Source: Glaciihabitans tibetensis
GTDB lineage: Bacteria; Actinomycetota; Actinomycetes; Actinomycetales; Microbacteriaceae
NCBI RefSeq assembly: GCF_003003265.1
Contig: NZ_PVTL01000007.1
Location: 62,001-126,000, forward strand
Length of the DNA stretch: 64,000 nucleotides
Direction of reading: 5' to 3'
Shown: piece after piece, positions 27,758 to 36,223 of the stretch
Numbering within the stretch: the stretch's first letter is position 1
Layout of the letters: each line of letters opens with the position of its first letter
Notes under the pieces: model-generated
What the model saw: only the letters and a program-made list of their open reading frames with translations
Told to the model about the DNA's origin: nothing
The model's database searches: none
Translations under genes and position numbers: made by a program

Positions 27758-29140
27758 ATGACCGTTGGATCCGACGCCCAGCTGATGATCGGAGCACAGC
27801 TTCGCGGCGAGTTGGTCGACTCTGAGAACCCAGCTTTCGACGCGCAGCGCCGAATCTGGAACGGATCGGTCGACAAACACCCAGCGCTCATCATCCGGTG
27901 CGCCGGAGTTGCCGATGTGATGGCCGCGGTCAAATTCGCCCGCGTCACCGGGCTGCCGGTTGCGGTGCGCAGCGGCGGGCATTCCTTCTCCGGGCTGTCT
28001 GTTGCGGACAACGCGGTGGTGATCGACCTGTCGCTCATGAAAGGGGTGAGCATCGACCCCGGAACGCGCATCGCGCGGGTGCAGGCGGGAGTTTTGCTCG
28101 GCGAACTCGATCGCGAGACCCAGGCTTTTGGGCTGGCGGTGCCGTCCGGCATCGTCAGCCACACGGGTGTCGCTGGACTGACGCTCGGCGGCGGAATCGG
28201 GTGGATCATGCGCAAGCACGGCTTGTCTGTCGACCAACTCATTTCTGTCGATCTCGTCACGGCCGAAGGCGAGTTTGTCCGTGCTAGCGCGGGGGAGAAC
28301 GCCGAGCTGTTTTGGGGAGTCCGTGGGGGCGGAGGCAACTTCGGGATCGTCACCGAGTTCGCGTTCCGTTGCGTCGCGCTCGGCACGCAGGTTCTGGGCG
28401 GGCCCCTGATCTGGCCGATGCAGCAGTCGGCCGAGGTGCTCCGGTTCTACCGCGACTGGATCGCGGAGGCGCCCGACGACCTGATGACGTTGGTGATCCA
28501 TCGAAAGGCGCCCGACCTGCCGTTCATACCCGAAGACTTACGGGGCCAGCCCGTCGTGATCGTCGTCTGCTGCTGGGTAGGTGACATAGACGAGGGGGAG
28601 ACGGTTATCCGGCCGCTGCGGGAGTTCGGGCATCCCGTCGTTGACCACTGCCAGCCGACGTCGTACCTGGCGCACCAGGCCCTGTTCGATCCGTCGTTCC
28701 CTCACGGGCGGTGGTATTACTACAAAAGTTGCGATGTCGCCGAACTCACCGACGAGATCATTGACATCACCGCCGAGCATTCCGTGCAGTTCGCGTCGCC
28801 GCTGACGTCGTTTCCCATCTGGCAGAGGGGCGGTGCCGTGAGCCGCATCGGCGAGGACGCAACGGCCTTCACCGGCCGCCACGCGGGGTTCACCTTTAAC
28901 ATCGGCGCCTGCACCGCGGGTCGCGAGGGATTCGACGCGGAGCGCGCCTGGGTGCGTGATTTCTGGTCGGCGCTCGAGCCGTGGCACCAGGGCGTCTACG
29001 TGAACTTTCTCGCCGATGAAGGTGCCGACCGGGTCGTGCAGGCCTACGGCACCGCCAAGTGGGCCAGGCTGCAGAGCCTCAAACGCACCTGGGATCCGGA
29101 CAACTTCTTCCGGCTGAACCAGAACATCGCTCCCAACTAA
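27758..29140 (+). CDS. FAD-binding oxidoreductase of the berberine-bridge (BBE) type
   Basis: 460 residues with an FAD-binding PCMH domain and a C-terminal BBE segment (LQSLKRTWDPDNFFRLNQNI). PVAVRSGGHSFSG carries the His that forms the 8-alpha covalent bond to FAD. The second attachment site in bicovalent members (a Cys in a VPGGxC-type loop) is a Ser here (SGIVSHTGVAGL), so the flavin is probably singly bound. Substrates of bacterial members range from sugars to secondary metabolites and cannot be told here. ATG 27758 follows AGAGGT. The gene is convergent with rtcB across a shared terminator. Confidence 0.9.
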   Translation: MTVGSDAQLMIGAQLRGELVDSENPAFDAQRRIWNGSVDKHPALIIRCAGVADVMAAVKFARVTGLPVAVRSGGHSFSGLSVADNAVVIDLSLMKGVSIDPGTRIARVQAGVLLGELDRETQAFGLAVPSGIVSHTGVAGLTLGGGIGWIMRKHGLSVDQLISVDLVTAEGEFVRASAGENAELFWGVRGGGGNFGIVTEFAFRCVALGTQVLGGPLIWPMQQSAEVLRFYRDWIAEAPDDLMTLVIHRKAPDLPFIPEDLRGQPVVIVVCCWVGDIDEGETVIRPLREFGHPVVDHCQPTSYLAHQALFDPSFPHGRWYYYKSCDVAELTDEIIDITAEHSVQFASPLTSFPIWQRGGAVSRIGEDATAFTGRHAGFTFNIGACTAGREGFDAERAWVRDFWSALEPWHQGVYVNFLADEGADRVVQAYGTAKWARLQSLKRTWDPDNFFRLNQNIAPN

Positions 29141-29204
29141 GCGACCCGACCGCGCGCCACGCACGGCACTGAGCCCGCCCCGCTGAGCCTGCCGCTGCGG
29201 CGAA

Positions 29205-29230
29205 CCCCCGCCTCTCGAAAGAGGCGGGGG
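29205..29230. terminator. Bidirectional terminator between the flavoprotein gene and rtcB
   Basis: An 11-bp perfect stem CCCCCGCCTCT / AGAGGCGGGGG with a CGAA tetraloop, placed 64 bp after one stop codon and 22 bp after the other in convergent genes. Confidence 0.85.
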
Positions 29231-29251
29231 CCCAACTGAACGACCGCAGCG

Positions 29252-30427
29252 TCAATCGCCCTTGACGTTCACGATCTGGCGGAGGGTGTGCCTGACCGTG
29301 ACCAGCTCCGCAGCATCCACCATCACCTGATCAATGGGCTTGTACGCAGCGGGAATCTCGTCGAGGAACGCGGGCGTGTCCCGGTACTCGATGCCCACCA
29401 TCGCCTCACGCAACTGCTCGTGCGAGAAGGTCTTGCGGGCGGACGACCGGGAGTGCAGCCGTCCGGCGCCGTGTGGACTCGACTCGAGCGCGACCGGGTT
29501 GCCGAGCCCCTCGACCACGTACGAGGCGGTACCCATCGACCCCGGAATCAACCCGAGCTCGCCGGACTTCGCCGAGATCGCGCCCTTCCGCGACAGCCAC
29601 ACGTCCTTGCCGAAGTGCTTCTCCTTCTGCGTGAAGTTGTGGTGGCAGTTGATGCGGTCCTGCTCGATGACGGGCGTGCCTATCCACTCCGACAGCTGCC
29701 GGATGACGCGGTCCATCATTTCCTCCCGGTTGAGCAGGGCGAAGTGCTGCGCCCACCGCAGTTCGGCGATGTACCTGCTGAACTCCGGAGTGCCCTCCAC
29801 GAGGTAGGCCAGGTCGCGGTCGGCAAGCGTGATCCACCACTTCTCCATCTGCGCCTGCGCCACCTTGATGTGCTTCTGAGCGATCTTGTTGCCGACGCCC
29901 CTGCTGCCCGAGTGAAGGAAGAGCCACACGGCATCCGTCTCATCCAGACTCACCTCGATGAAGTGGTTGCCGCTGCCGAGCGTGCCGAGCTGCAGCCGCC
30001 AGTTGCCGACGTAGCTCGCCGGGTCGAATCCGTTGCGCTCGGCGAGGGCTTCGAGCTCGGCAATGCTCGGCTCGGCGGTCGCCACGATCTTGCGGTTGTA
30101 GGCGCCGGCGGATGTCGGCACGGCACGCTCGATCTCTTCCCTCAGTTCCTTGAGGTGCTTTGGCGAATTGCGGATGTCGGGTGCCGTGAACTGTGTCTTC
30201 ACCGCGATCATTCCGCAGCCGATGTCGACACCGACTGCCGCCGGGATGACGGCCTTCAGGGTCGGGATTACGGATCCGACGGTTGCGCCGAGCCCGAGGT
30301 GGGCGTCGGGCATCAGCGCCACGTGCGGGTAGATGAACGGCAGGGTCGAGGTGGTGCGCGCCTGCTCCTCAGCGTTCGGGTCGAGCAAGCTCGCCCAACT
30401 GATGAGCCGGTCGTTGATTTTCTTCAT
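29252..30427 (-). CDS. rtcB: RNA-splicing ligase RtcB
   Basis: 391 residues, the single-domain bacterial RtcB that joins 2',3'-cyclic phosphate (or 3'-phosphate) and 5'-OH RNA ends using GTP and Mn(II). Motifs: MPDAHLGLGATVG, VGVDIGCGM (metal Asp and Cys), LGSGNHFIEV, LHSGSRGVG, NCHHNFTQKE, SRKGAISA, PGSMGTASYVV, and SPHGAGR with the His that is guanylylated. AAAAGGATC precedes ATG 30427. Its 5' leader contains three 18-bp repeats, and a separate small-gene unit ends upstream. No archease is adjacent. Confidence 0.96.
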   Translation of the reverse strand: MKKINDRLISWASLLDPNAEEQARTTSTLPFIYPHVALMPDAHLGLGATVGSVIPTLKAVIPAAVGVDIGCGMIAVKTQFTAPDIRNSPKHLKELREEIERAVPTSAGAYNRKIVATAEPSIAELEALAERNGFDPASYVGNWRLQLGTLGSGNHFIEVSLDETDAVWLFLHSGSRGVGNKIAQKHIKVAQAQMEKWWITLADRDLAYLVEGTPEFSRYIAELRWAQHFALLNREEMMDRVIRQLSEWIGTPVIEQDRINCHHNFTQKEKHFGKDVWLSRKGAISAKSGELGLIPGSMGTASYVVEGLGNPVALESSPHGAGRLHSRSSARKTFSHEQLREAMVGIEYRDTPAFLDEIPAAYKPIDQVMVDAAELVTVRHTLRQIVNVKGD

Positions 30428-30465
30428 GATCCTTTTCTGTCTTGCGAGTCTCTGTGTTCTTTTGC

Positions 30466-30519
30466 GAAGAACGATTCTCTTCTGAAGAACGGCTCTCTTT
30501 TGAAGAACGGTAGAGACGT
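30466..30519. repeat. Tandem 18-bp repeat in the rtcB leader, three copies
   Basis: Units at 30466, 30484 and 30502 each begin GAAGAACG; units 1 and 2 also share a CTCTT run. On the rtcB strand they read CGTTCTTC at exact 18-nt intervals in the 5' leader, so they could be regulator or RNA-binding sites. Confidence 0.7.
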
Positions 30520-30590
30520 GGGGTGGGGGAGTGGGCGCCCGGGGCGGCGACTCCCTGACCCTGCAGTGTCAGAGGGAGATGGCTGTGTGT

Positions 30591-30631
30591 AAAAACACAA
30601 ACGCCCCGGGCCTCGAGCAGGCACGGAGCGT
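30591..30631 (-). terminator. Intrinsic terminator of the 44-aa small gene
   Basis: On the minus strand, ACGCTCCGTGCCT pairs with AGGCCCGGGGCGT (12 of 13 positions, one G-T among them) around a GCTCG loop, followed by TTGTGTTTTT. It lies 22 nt after the small ORF stop. Confidence 0.8.
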
Positions 30632-30652
30632 CGAAAGACAGCTGGTGTCGTA

Positions 30653-30787
30653 CTAGAGGTGCTGGATCAGACGCTGGAACAGCGCCAGTTCACGGTTGGG
30701 CTGCTCCGACATCAGTCGGAGGCTCAACTCGGGGGAGACGCGCTTCGATTTTGCAAACTCTGTATTGGTGAACACAGTAGTGATCAT
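30653..30787 (-). CDS. Small ORF, 44 residues, own transcription unit upstream of rtcB
   Basis: ATG 30787 is preceded by GGAAGGAGACGCCGCA, a strong ribosome binding site. The frame starts MITTVFTNTEFAKSKRVSPE and ends LALFQRLIQHL before TAG at 30655-30653. A strong intrinsic terminator follows, so this is a self-contained gene between the sigma factor (divergent) and rtcB (same strand). The protein is soluble and amphipathic at its C-terminus, with no Cys and no signal peptide. No family is recognised; start, stop, ribosome binding site and terminator together make it credible. Confidence 0.6.
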   Translation of the reverse strand: MITTVFTNTEFAKSKRVSPELSLRLMSEQPNRELALFQRLIQHL

Positions 30788-30919
30788 TGCGGCGTCTCCT
30801 TCCAGATCAGCGGGGGCGGCACCGACGTTCGGTGCAGCTCTGCGACTTTAGGGGACCGTGTGAGGCGGCGTCAAGAGAATTTTTCTGAGACTAATCGAGG
30901 TGACGGGACACTATGAGGT

Positions 30920-31495
30920 ATGAGGCAAATTCAAGAAGCAGGGTCGCGAGGTACCGACAGCACCTTGCTCACCGCCAGCCAGGCTGGCGATCGCGTGGCC
31001 TTTGGCGAACTTTACGAAGAGCACGTCAGAGATGTTTATCGGTACGCGCTCCGGATGCTTCGTGATGTTCCGGGTGCCGAGGACATCACCCAGGACGTCT
31101 TCACCCTCGCCTGGGCGAACCGAGGCGAGATCAAAATGGTCGATCGCTCCCTGCTGCCATGGTTTCTCGTAACTGCACGAAACCTGTGTCTCAATCGCCT
31201 CAAAAGGTCGGATCGCCACGATGCCCCGTTTGATTGGACAGAGCGCATCGACCAGAGTCCGGGCCCTGACGCTGCGCTTCTGGACCGCCAATTGGCGGCA
31301 TCTATCGAGGATGCGGTAGCGCGCCTGTCGGAGAAGGACCAACGGCTTTACCGGCTTTGCCTTGTAGACGAAATGTCCTATCACGATGCCGCCGGCGCAA
31401 TGGGAACAACAACCGGCGTCGTGCGCAACCGGCTCTCGCGTCTGCGCCGAGCTCTCCAGGTATCTCTTGCCACTCATAAGGAAGGACTGTCATGA
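30920..31495 (+). CDS. ECF-type RNA polymerase sigma factor
   Basis: 191 residues. Region 2 is at about 28-95 (FGELYEEHVRDVYRYALRML, then GAEDITQDVFTLAW), and region 4 at about 125-180 (IEDAVARLSEKDQRLYRLCL, then YHDAAGAMGTTTGVVRNRLS). This is a typical two-domain ECF sigma factor that redirects RNA polymerase. The next gene overlaps by 4 bp and encodes a single-span membrane protein, a likely partner. Start is ATG 30920 with GAGGT upstream. The gene is divergent from the 44-aa gene. Confidence 0.93.
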   Translation: MRQIQEAGSRGTDSTLLTASQAGDRVAFGELYEEHVRDVYRYALRMLRDVPGAEDITQDVFTLAWANRGEIKMVDRSLLPWFLVTARNLCLNRLKRSDRHDAPFDWTERIDQSPGPDAALLDRQLAASIEDAVARLSEKDQRLYRLCLVDEMSYHDAAGAMGTTTGVVRNRLSRLRRALQVSLATHKEGLS

Positions 31496-32475
31496 CCCGC
31501 ACACTGGGCCCGACTGCCGAGCAAGTCCGTACGATGCGTCAGAGCATCTTCAGTCAGATCTCAGACGAGCCACCCCTGGTTTCGCGGCGAGTCGCTGCGG
31601 GCGGCCGTGGCCGAACCCGTATCGCGTTCGCAGCGGTCGGAGCGGCAGCGGCAGCAGCACTGGTCGTTGGCAGCATTTTCTTGCCTGGTGGGCCTGATTC
31701 CTCCGCGGAAGCCGCGACCATCCTGAACGACGCCGCCGATCTGTCGATCGCGAGCGCAGAAATTGTCGCAAAGTCTGGTCAGTATCTGCGCATCGAAACT
31801 CACGCGTCCTACACAAACGTGGGGTCGTCTGCTGACGGAGAGAAGGTCTCCTGGGTGGCGCCGGAGACGACCGTTGTTTACAAACCGGCTGATTCCGACG
31901 CCGAGTGGGTGATGGAACGTCGTCAGGAGATCCCCACAGAGTTCTTCGGTGAAGGAGCTGAGGCAGCCGCCATGGAATCCTGGGAGGACAGTAAAAACAG
32001 CGCAACGCAGAATGGGATCTTCCGGGCAAGAGATGCGGCGTTTTACGGCTCACCCGACCCCGCTTGGGCCACCGACTTTCTCCCGCGAGATCCCCAAAAA
32101 CTCTACGAATACATTCGCGACGAATACAACGGCGGCTCGACCAATGCCGACGAAGACGCGTGGGTCCGCATCACCGCTTTGCTCCGTACCGGTACCGCGC
32201 CGGCTGATCTCCGCTCGGCGCTGTACAGCGTCGCAGCCATGATCCCCGGAATAGAAATAGTCCCGGGAGGGGCCACGCTCAACGGCCGCACCGGAATCGC
32301 TATCGGTCGTTTTGAGCCGGCCAGAGACGAACGCCAGGACATCATCGTCGACCCGACCACGGGCGACCTCATCGGTGAGCGCACCGTCAGAACCGTTGCT
32401 GGCTTCGGCGCGCCGGCGGGGATCACGCGAGCGGCCACGTCGGTCACGACATCAGTGGTCACCTCCACGCCATGA
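31492..32475 (+). CDS. CU044_5270-like membrane protein, partner of the ECF sigma factor
   Basis: 327 residues. A cytoplasmic N-terminus of about 40 residues (PTAEQVRTMRQSIFSQIS) is followed by a membrane helix (about 44-62, IAFAAVGAAAAAALVVGSIF) and a large extracytoplasmic domain with WVAPETTVVYKP and a C-terminal IIVDPTTGDLIGE. This architecture matches the CU044_5270 family regularly paired with ECF sigma factors. It may sense the envelope and hold the sigma factor, but no ZAS zinc motif is present in the N-terminus, so the anti-sigma role is inference. ATG overlaps the sigma stop (ATGA). Confidence 0.82.
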   Translation: MTRTLGPTAEQVRTMRQSIFSQISDEPPLVSRRVAAGGRGRTRIAFAAVGAAAAAALVVGSIFLPGGPDSSAEAATILNDAADLSIASAEIVAKSGQYLRIETHASYTNVGSSADGEKVSWVAPETTVVYKPADSDAEWVMERRQEIPTEFFGEGAEAAAMESWEDSKNSATQNGIFRARDAAFYGSPDPAWATDFLPRDPQKLYEYIRDEYNGGSTNADEDAWVRITALLRTGTAPADLRSALYSVAAMIPGIEIVPGGATLNGRTGIAIGRFEPARDERQDIIVDPTTGDLIGERTVRTVAGFGAPAGITRAATSVTTSVVTSTP

Positions 32476-32600
32476 GCGATCACAGCGATTTCGTCCTGCA
32501 ACTGGTGACGATAGTGGGCACGACGATCGACCCGGCAGCAGTCGATCTTCCGCCTACACAATCCATCGACATCGCAACGGACGCTGTGCCGACGCAGTGA
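32472..32600 (+). CDS. Small ORF, 42 residues, translationally coupled to the membrane protein
   Basis: ATG 32472 overlaps the preceding stop (ATGA), giving a third coupled frame in the sigma-factor operon. It reads MSDHSDFVLQLVTIVGTTID and ends AVPTQ before TGA 32600. It is acidic, with no membrane segment. There is no separate ribosome binding site beyond coupling. It could be a real short third component or chance; codon composition is like the neighbours. Confidence 0.4.
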   Translation: MSDHSDFVLQLVTIVGTTIDPAAVDLPPTQSIDIATDAVPTQ

Positions 32601-32711
32601 GCAGATCTCGCGTTCGCTAACCGTTTACCTTGTGTTTGCCCGGTACCCGGATGCTGGGGACGGAGCCCGAATTGGGCGTCCCCCCCCGCGTCTGATCAAG
32701 AAGGCACCCCT

Positions 32712-35700
32712 ATGCGCATGCCCCAACGTCGGCCCATGCTGGCCGTTCTTACCTGTCTTGCCCTGACCGTTCCGCTCGCCGCAACGATGACACCCGCAAT
32801 GGCTGCGGACGTGGCATCCGTTCGAATCAATGAAATCGAGTCCGACGGTGGTGTTCCCGGGGACTGGATCGAGATCGTCAACACAGGCAGCACGCCGACC
32901 GATGTGTCCGGCATGATCCTGAAGGATGACAACGACAGTCGCACCCTCGCGATCGCTGCGGGGACAACCCTCGCCGCGGGAGCCCACTACGTTGTCGACG
33001 TCGAAGGCGCCGGTGGGTTCGGCCTGGGGAAGGCGGATATCGCCCGGCTGTTTGCCGCGGACGGCACCACACTGATCGACTCGTACGCGTGGACCGCTCA
33101 CGCCGGCACGACCTTCGGCCGCTGCGCAGACGGCACCGGGGAATTCCGCGAAACGGTCGCCTCCTCTCGGGGCACCACGAATACCTGCACCGTCTCGCTT
33201 GTGGACGCCGTGCGGATCAACGAGGTTGAGTCCAAGGACGGCGTGCCCGTCGACTGGATTGAACTCACCAACACCGCGTCAGCTGCGGTCGATGTGTCGG
33301 GCATGATCCTGCGTGACAACAAGAACGACTCCGTCATGGTGGTCCCCGCGGGCAGCACGATCGCGGCGGGCGGATTCCTCGCGGTTGACGTGGACATCAC
33401 CGGTGGCTTCGGGCTTGGCAGCGGCGACTCTGCGCGCCTCTTCCTGGCCGATGGCACCACGCTCGTCGACTCGTACACCTGGACCGAGCACTCGGCGACC
33501 AGCTACGGACGATACCCGGACGGCACGGGCACATTCGTCGCGACCGCGGCAGCCACCAAGGCCGCTCCGAACCAGCGCGTTGCACCGACTCTTCCCACCA
33601 TCCGGGTGAACGAGGCCGAATCAAGCGGCGGTACCCCCGGCGACTGGATCGAACTGTTCAACGCCGGCACCACCGCCGTCGACATCTCCGGTTGGATCGT
33701 CAAGGACAACGACGACGCCCACATCTCGGTCATTCCCGCGGCCACCACGGTTGCCGCCGGTACGTTCTACGTCGTCGAAGAGGCGGCGCTGGGATTCGGC
33801 CTGGGCGGCGCGGAGTCCGCGCGCGTCTACCTGGCCGACGGGTTCACCCTCGTCGACGAGCGCAGCTGGACCGCGCACGCGACCACGACCTATGGCATTT
33901 GCGGAACCGAGTTCGTCACGACCACGTCGTCCACCAAGGGTGCGGTCAACGACTGTGGCTCGCCCGTTCGTATCAACGAGGTCGAGTCGAACGACGGCAC
34001 GCCTGGCGACTGGATCGAGCTGCGTAACAACGGCGGCGCGGCCGTCGACATCTCGGGCTACGTCCTCAAGGACAGCGATGACAGCCACGCATTTGTGATT
34101 CCCGCGGCTACCACCGTTGCCGCCGGCGGATACTACGTCGCCGATGTTGACGACAAGGCAGTGGCTGGCAACTATGGGCTCGGCGGCGGCGACTCAGCTC
34201 GCCTCTTCGCGGCCGACGGCACCACCCTCATTGACAGCTACACCTGGACTGCCCACGCGACATCCACCTACGGACGTTGCCCGGATGGAACCGGTGAGTT
34301 CACCACAACCGCCTCGTCCACCAAGGGCGCGGTCAACGCGTGCGTCGGTGACCTGGTCACCGTTCCGTGGCCCGGTTCGCAGGATGTTGCGACCGCTGAC
34401 GTGCAGAACGTGCTCGGCGGCAACATGAGCGGGCTCGCCTTCGAGGCAACCGAGGCCGGCAACGTGCTCTGGGCCGCGAAGAACGGCGTCGGCGGCCTCT
34501 ACCGCCTCCTCGACAACGGCACCAACTGGGTATCCGACAGCGCGAATGGCTGGGGTGCGGGCAAGGTTCTGCACTATGCAGATGGCACGGGGGATGTCGA
34601 CGCCGAGGGTGTCGCTCTGACCGACGCGGGCGCTGCCGGTGGCATCTTCATCGCGAGCGAGCGTAACAACGCCGCGAGCAGCGTGAGCCGCTTGTCTGTG
34701 CTGCGCTACGACGCTTCCGCTGCGGGCAGCAGCCTCAACGCCGCCATGGAGTGGAACCTCACCGCGGACCTCCCCGTCGTCGGCGCCAACGCCGGCCTCG
34801 AGGCCATCGCCTGGGTTCCCGACGAGGTGCTCGTCGCCGATGGGATGCTCGACGAGAACACCAACGCCGCCTACAACCCCGCCACCTACGCGGGCCACGG
34901 CGACGGACTGTTCTTCGTCGGTGTCGAAGCGGGTGGCACGATTTACGCCTACGCACTCAACCAGACGACGGGCGGCTTCAATCGCGTCGCGACCATCGCC
35001 AGCGGATTTACCGGTGTGATGGACCTCGAGTTCGAGGCGGAGTCCGGCTCTCTCTGGGCTGTCTGTGACGACACCTGCGAGGGTCGTTCGGCCATTCTCG
35101 ACATCGCCCAGGAGGGTGCGACCGACGGACGTTTCACGGTCAGCCGCGTCATCGACCGTCCGACCGGCATGCCCAACCTGAACAACGAGGGCTTCGCGAT
35201 CGCGCCGCAGTCTGAGTGTGTCGAGGGTTCCAGGGCCGTTTTCTGGGCGGATGACTCGAACACCAACGGATTCGCCATTCGCACGGGCGCGTTGGATTGC
35301 ATCGAAACACCGACCGACCCGACGGACCCGACCGACCCGACCGACCCGACAATCCCCGTCGACCCGACCACTCCGGTCGACCCGACGGATCCCGCGGATC
35401 CGACCGTGCCGTCGCCGGCTCCGAGCACGCCGAGCAACGTAGGTGCCACCACTCCTGCACCGGATGAGGCTCTGACGAGCAACACCCGTGGAACCGTGAA
35501 CGCTCCCGCCACCGCACCGGCGGGCAGCACCATCTCCGTCACCATGGGTTCGGCGCTCGCAAGTGAGACCGTCAACGTCTGGCTGCACTCCGCACCGGTG
35601 CTCCTCGGCACTCGTGAGGTGAGCAGCAACGGTTCGGTGACCGTCACCATTCCGGCGAACACCGTGGCCGGCGCGCACCGCATCGTGGTGCTCGCAGAAG

Positions 35701-35873
35701 ACGGCACCCTCATCGGATGGGACAACATCACCATCACGGTCGCTGCCGCCGGCAGCCAGAGCCTCGCGTCGACCGGAACCGACACGGAGTTGCCGATCCG
35801 GGCGGCCCTGTTGCTGCTCGTCGCGGGGGCCGCGCTCATGGTGCTGCGCCGCAGGCAGACCGCGGCGCTGTAA
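32712..35873 (+). CDS. Cell-wall-anchored protein with four lamin-tail domains
   Basis: 1053 residues. Signal peptide 1-32 (cut near AMAA). Four lamin-tail (LTD) repeats start at about 37, 169, 296 and 417, each with a core like RINEVESNDGTPGDWIEL. An SdiA-regulated/esterase-like beta-propeller region follows (about 545-860, SGLAFEATEAGNVLWAAKNG). Then a DPTDPTDPTDPT linker, a beta domain, and a C-terminal sorting signal: LASTG at about 1018, a hydrophobic helix and RRRQ. LAxTG is the motif of class E sortases in actinobacteria, so the protein should be anchored to the peptidoglycan. AAGAAGG precedes ATG 32712. The ligand is unknown. Confidence 0.88.
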   Translation: MRMPQRRPMLAVLTCLALTVPLAATMTPAMAADVASVRINEIESDGGVPGDWIEIVNTGSTPTDVSGMILKDDNDSRTLAIAAGTTLAAGAHYVVDVEGAGGFGLGKADIARLFAADGTTLIDSYAWTAHAGTTFGRCADGTGEFRETVASSRGTTNTCTVSLVDAVRINEVESKDGVPVDWIELTNTASAAVDVSGMILRDNKNDSVMVVPAGSTIAAGGFLAVDVDITGGFGLGSGDSARLFLADGTTLVDSYTWTEHSATSYGRYPDGTGTFVATAAATKAAPNQRVAPTLPTIRVNEAESSGGTPGDWIELFNAGTTAVDISGWIVKDNDDAHISVIPAATTVAAGTFYVVEEAALGFGLGGAESARVYLADGFTLVDERSWTAHATTTYGICGTEFVTTTSSTKGAVNDCGSPVRINEVESNDGTPGDWIELRNNGGAAVDISGYVLKDSDDSHAFVIPAATTVAAGGYYVADVDDKAVAGNYGLGGGDSARLFAADGTTLIDSYTWTAHATSTYGRCPDGTGEFTTTASSTKGAVNACVGDLVTVPWPGSQDVATADVQNVLGGNMSGLAFEATEAGNVLWAAKNGVGGLYRLLDNGTNWVSDSANGWGAGKVLHYADGTGDVDAEGVALTDAGAAGGIFIASERNNAASSVSRLSVLRYDASAAGSSLNAAMEWNLTADLPVVGANAGLEAIAWVPDEVLVADGMLDENTNAAYNPATYAGHGDGLFFVGVEAGGTIYAYALNQTTGGFNRVATIASGFTGVMDLEFEAESGSLWAVCDDTCEGRSAILDIAQEGATDGRFTVSRVIDRPTGMPNLNNEGFAIAPQSECVEGSRAVFWADDSNTNGFAIRTGALDCIETPTDPTDPTDPTDPTIPVDPTTPVDPTDPADPTVPSPAPSTPSNVGATTPAPDEALTSNTRGTVNAPATAPAGSTISVTMGSALASETVNVWLHSAPVLLGTREVSSNGSVTVTIPANTVAGAHRIVVLAEDGTLIGWDNITITVAAAGSQSLASTGTDTELPIRAALLLLVAGAALMVLRRRQTAAL

Positions 35874-35939
35874 CTCGGGAACGCTAAACCGCATGACCCG
35901 CTAGATCAGCTAGACCCGTTACATCCGCTTCACCGGTAT

Positions 35940-35980
35940 CACAACACGCCCGACCGCTTCCCGCGGCCGGGCGTGTTGTG
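35940..35980 (+). terminator. Terminator after the lamin-tail protein gene
   Basis: Left arm CACAACACGCCCG plus ACCGC pairs with GCGG plus CCGGGCGTGTTGTG around TTCCC; about 17 bp with one bulged A. T-run absent or weak (GTTTG). Confidence 0.8.
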
Positions 35981-36056
35981 GTTTGCCGATCAGTGCCACT
36001 ATGGGTGTGCAATCCACTTCGTCGCGCGGCGCGGATGCGCAGCCTGGGGGCAGAGC

Positions 36057-36206
36057 GTGAACCACATGACCGCCTACGTGGCTTGCGCGGTGGAGGCAGT
36101 AGATTGCTCGGACACCGGTGTAGGCAATTTCTGGATACCCACGGTGGTTGCGGTTCTCGCGGTGCTGATGGTGTTGGTCGCTGTCTTTGCCTTCCGGCGA
36201 CACTGA
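36057..36206 (+). CDS. Small membrane protein, one transmembrane helix
   Basis: 49 residues from GTG 36057 (GGGGGCAGAGC upstream) or 46 from ATG 36066. An N-terminal polar part with two Cys (YVACAVEAVDCSDTGVG) is followed by a C-terminal helix FWIPTVVAVLAVLMVLVAVF and FRRH. The charge pattern suggests the N-terminus is outside. The frame continues further upstream, but that would cross the preceding terminator. No family is recognised. Confidence 0.5.
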   Translation: MNHMTAYVACAVEAVDCSDTGVGNFWIPTVVAVLAVLMVLVAVFAFRRH

Positions 36207-36223
36207 TGGACTGATTCTTCTCG

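Noticed and set aside
34194..35894. 566-aa antisense frame across the lamin-tail protein gene
   Set aside because: Shadow of a repetitive high-GC gene with no domain.
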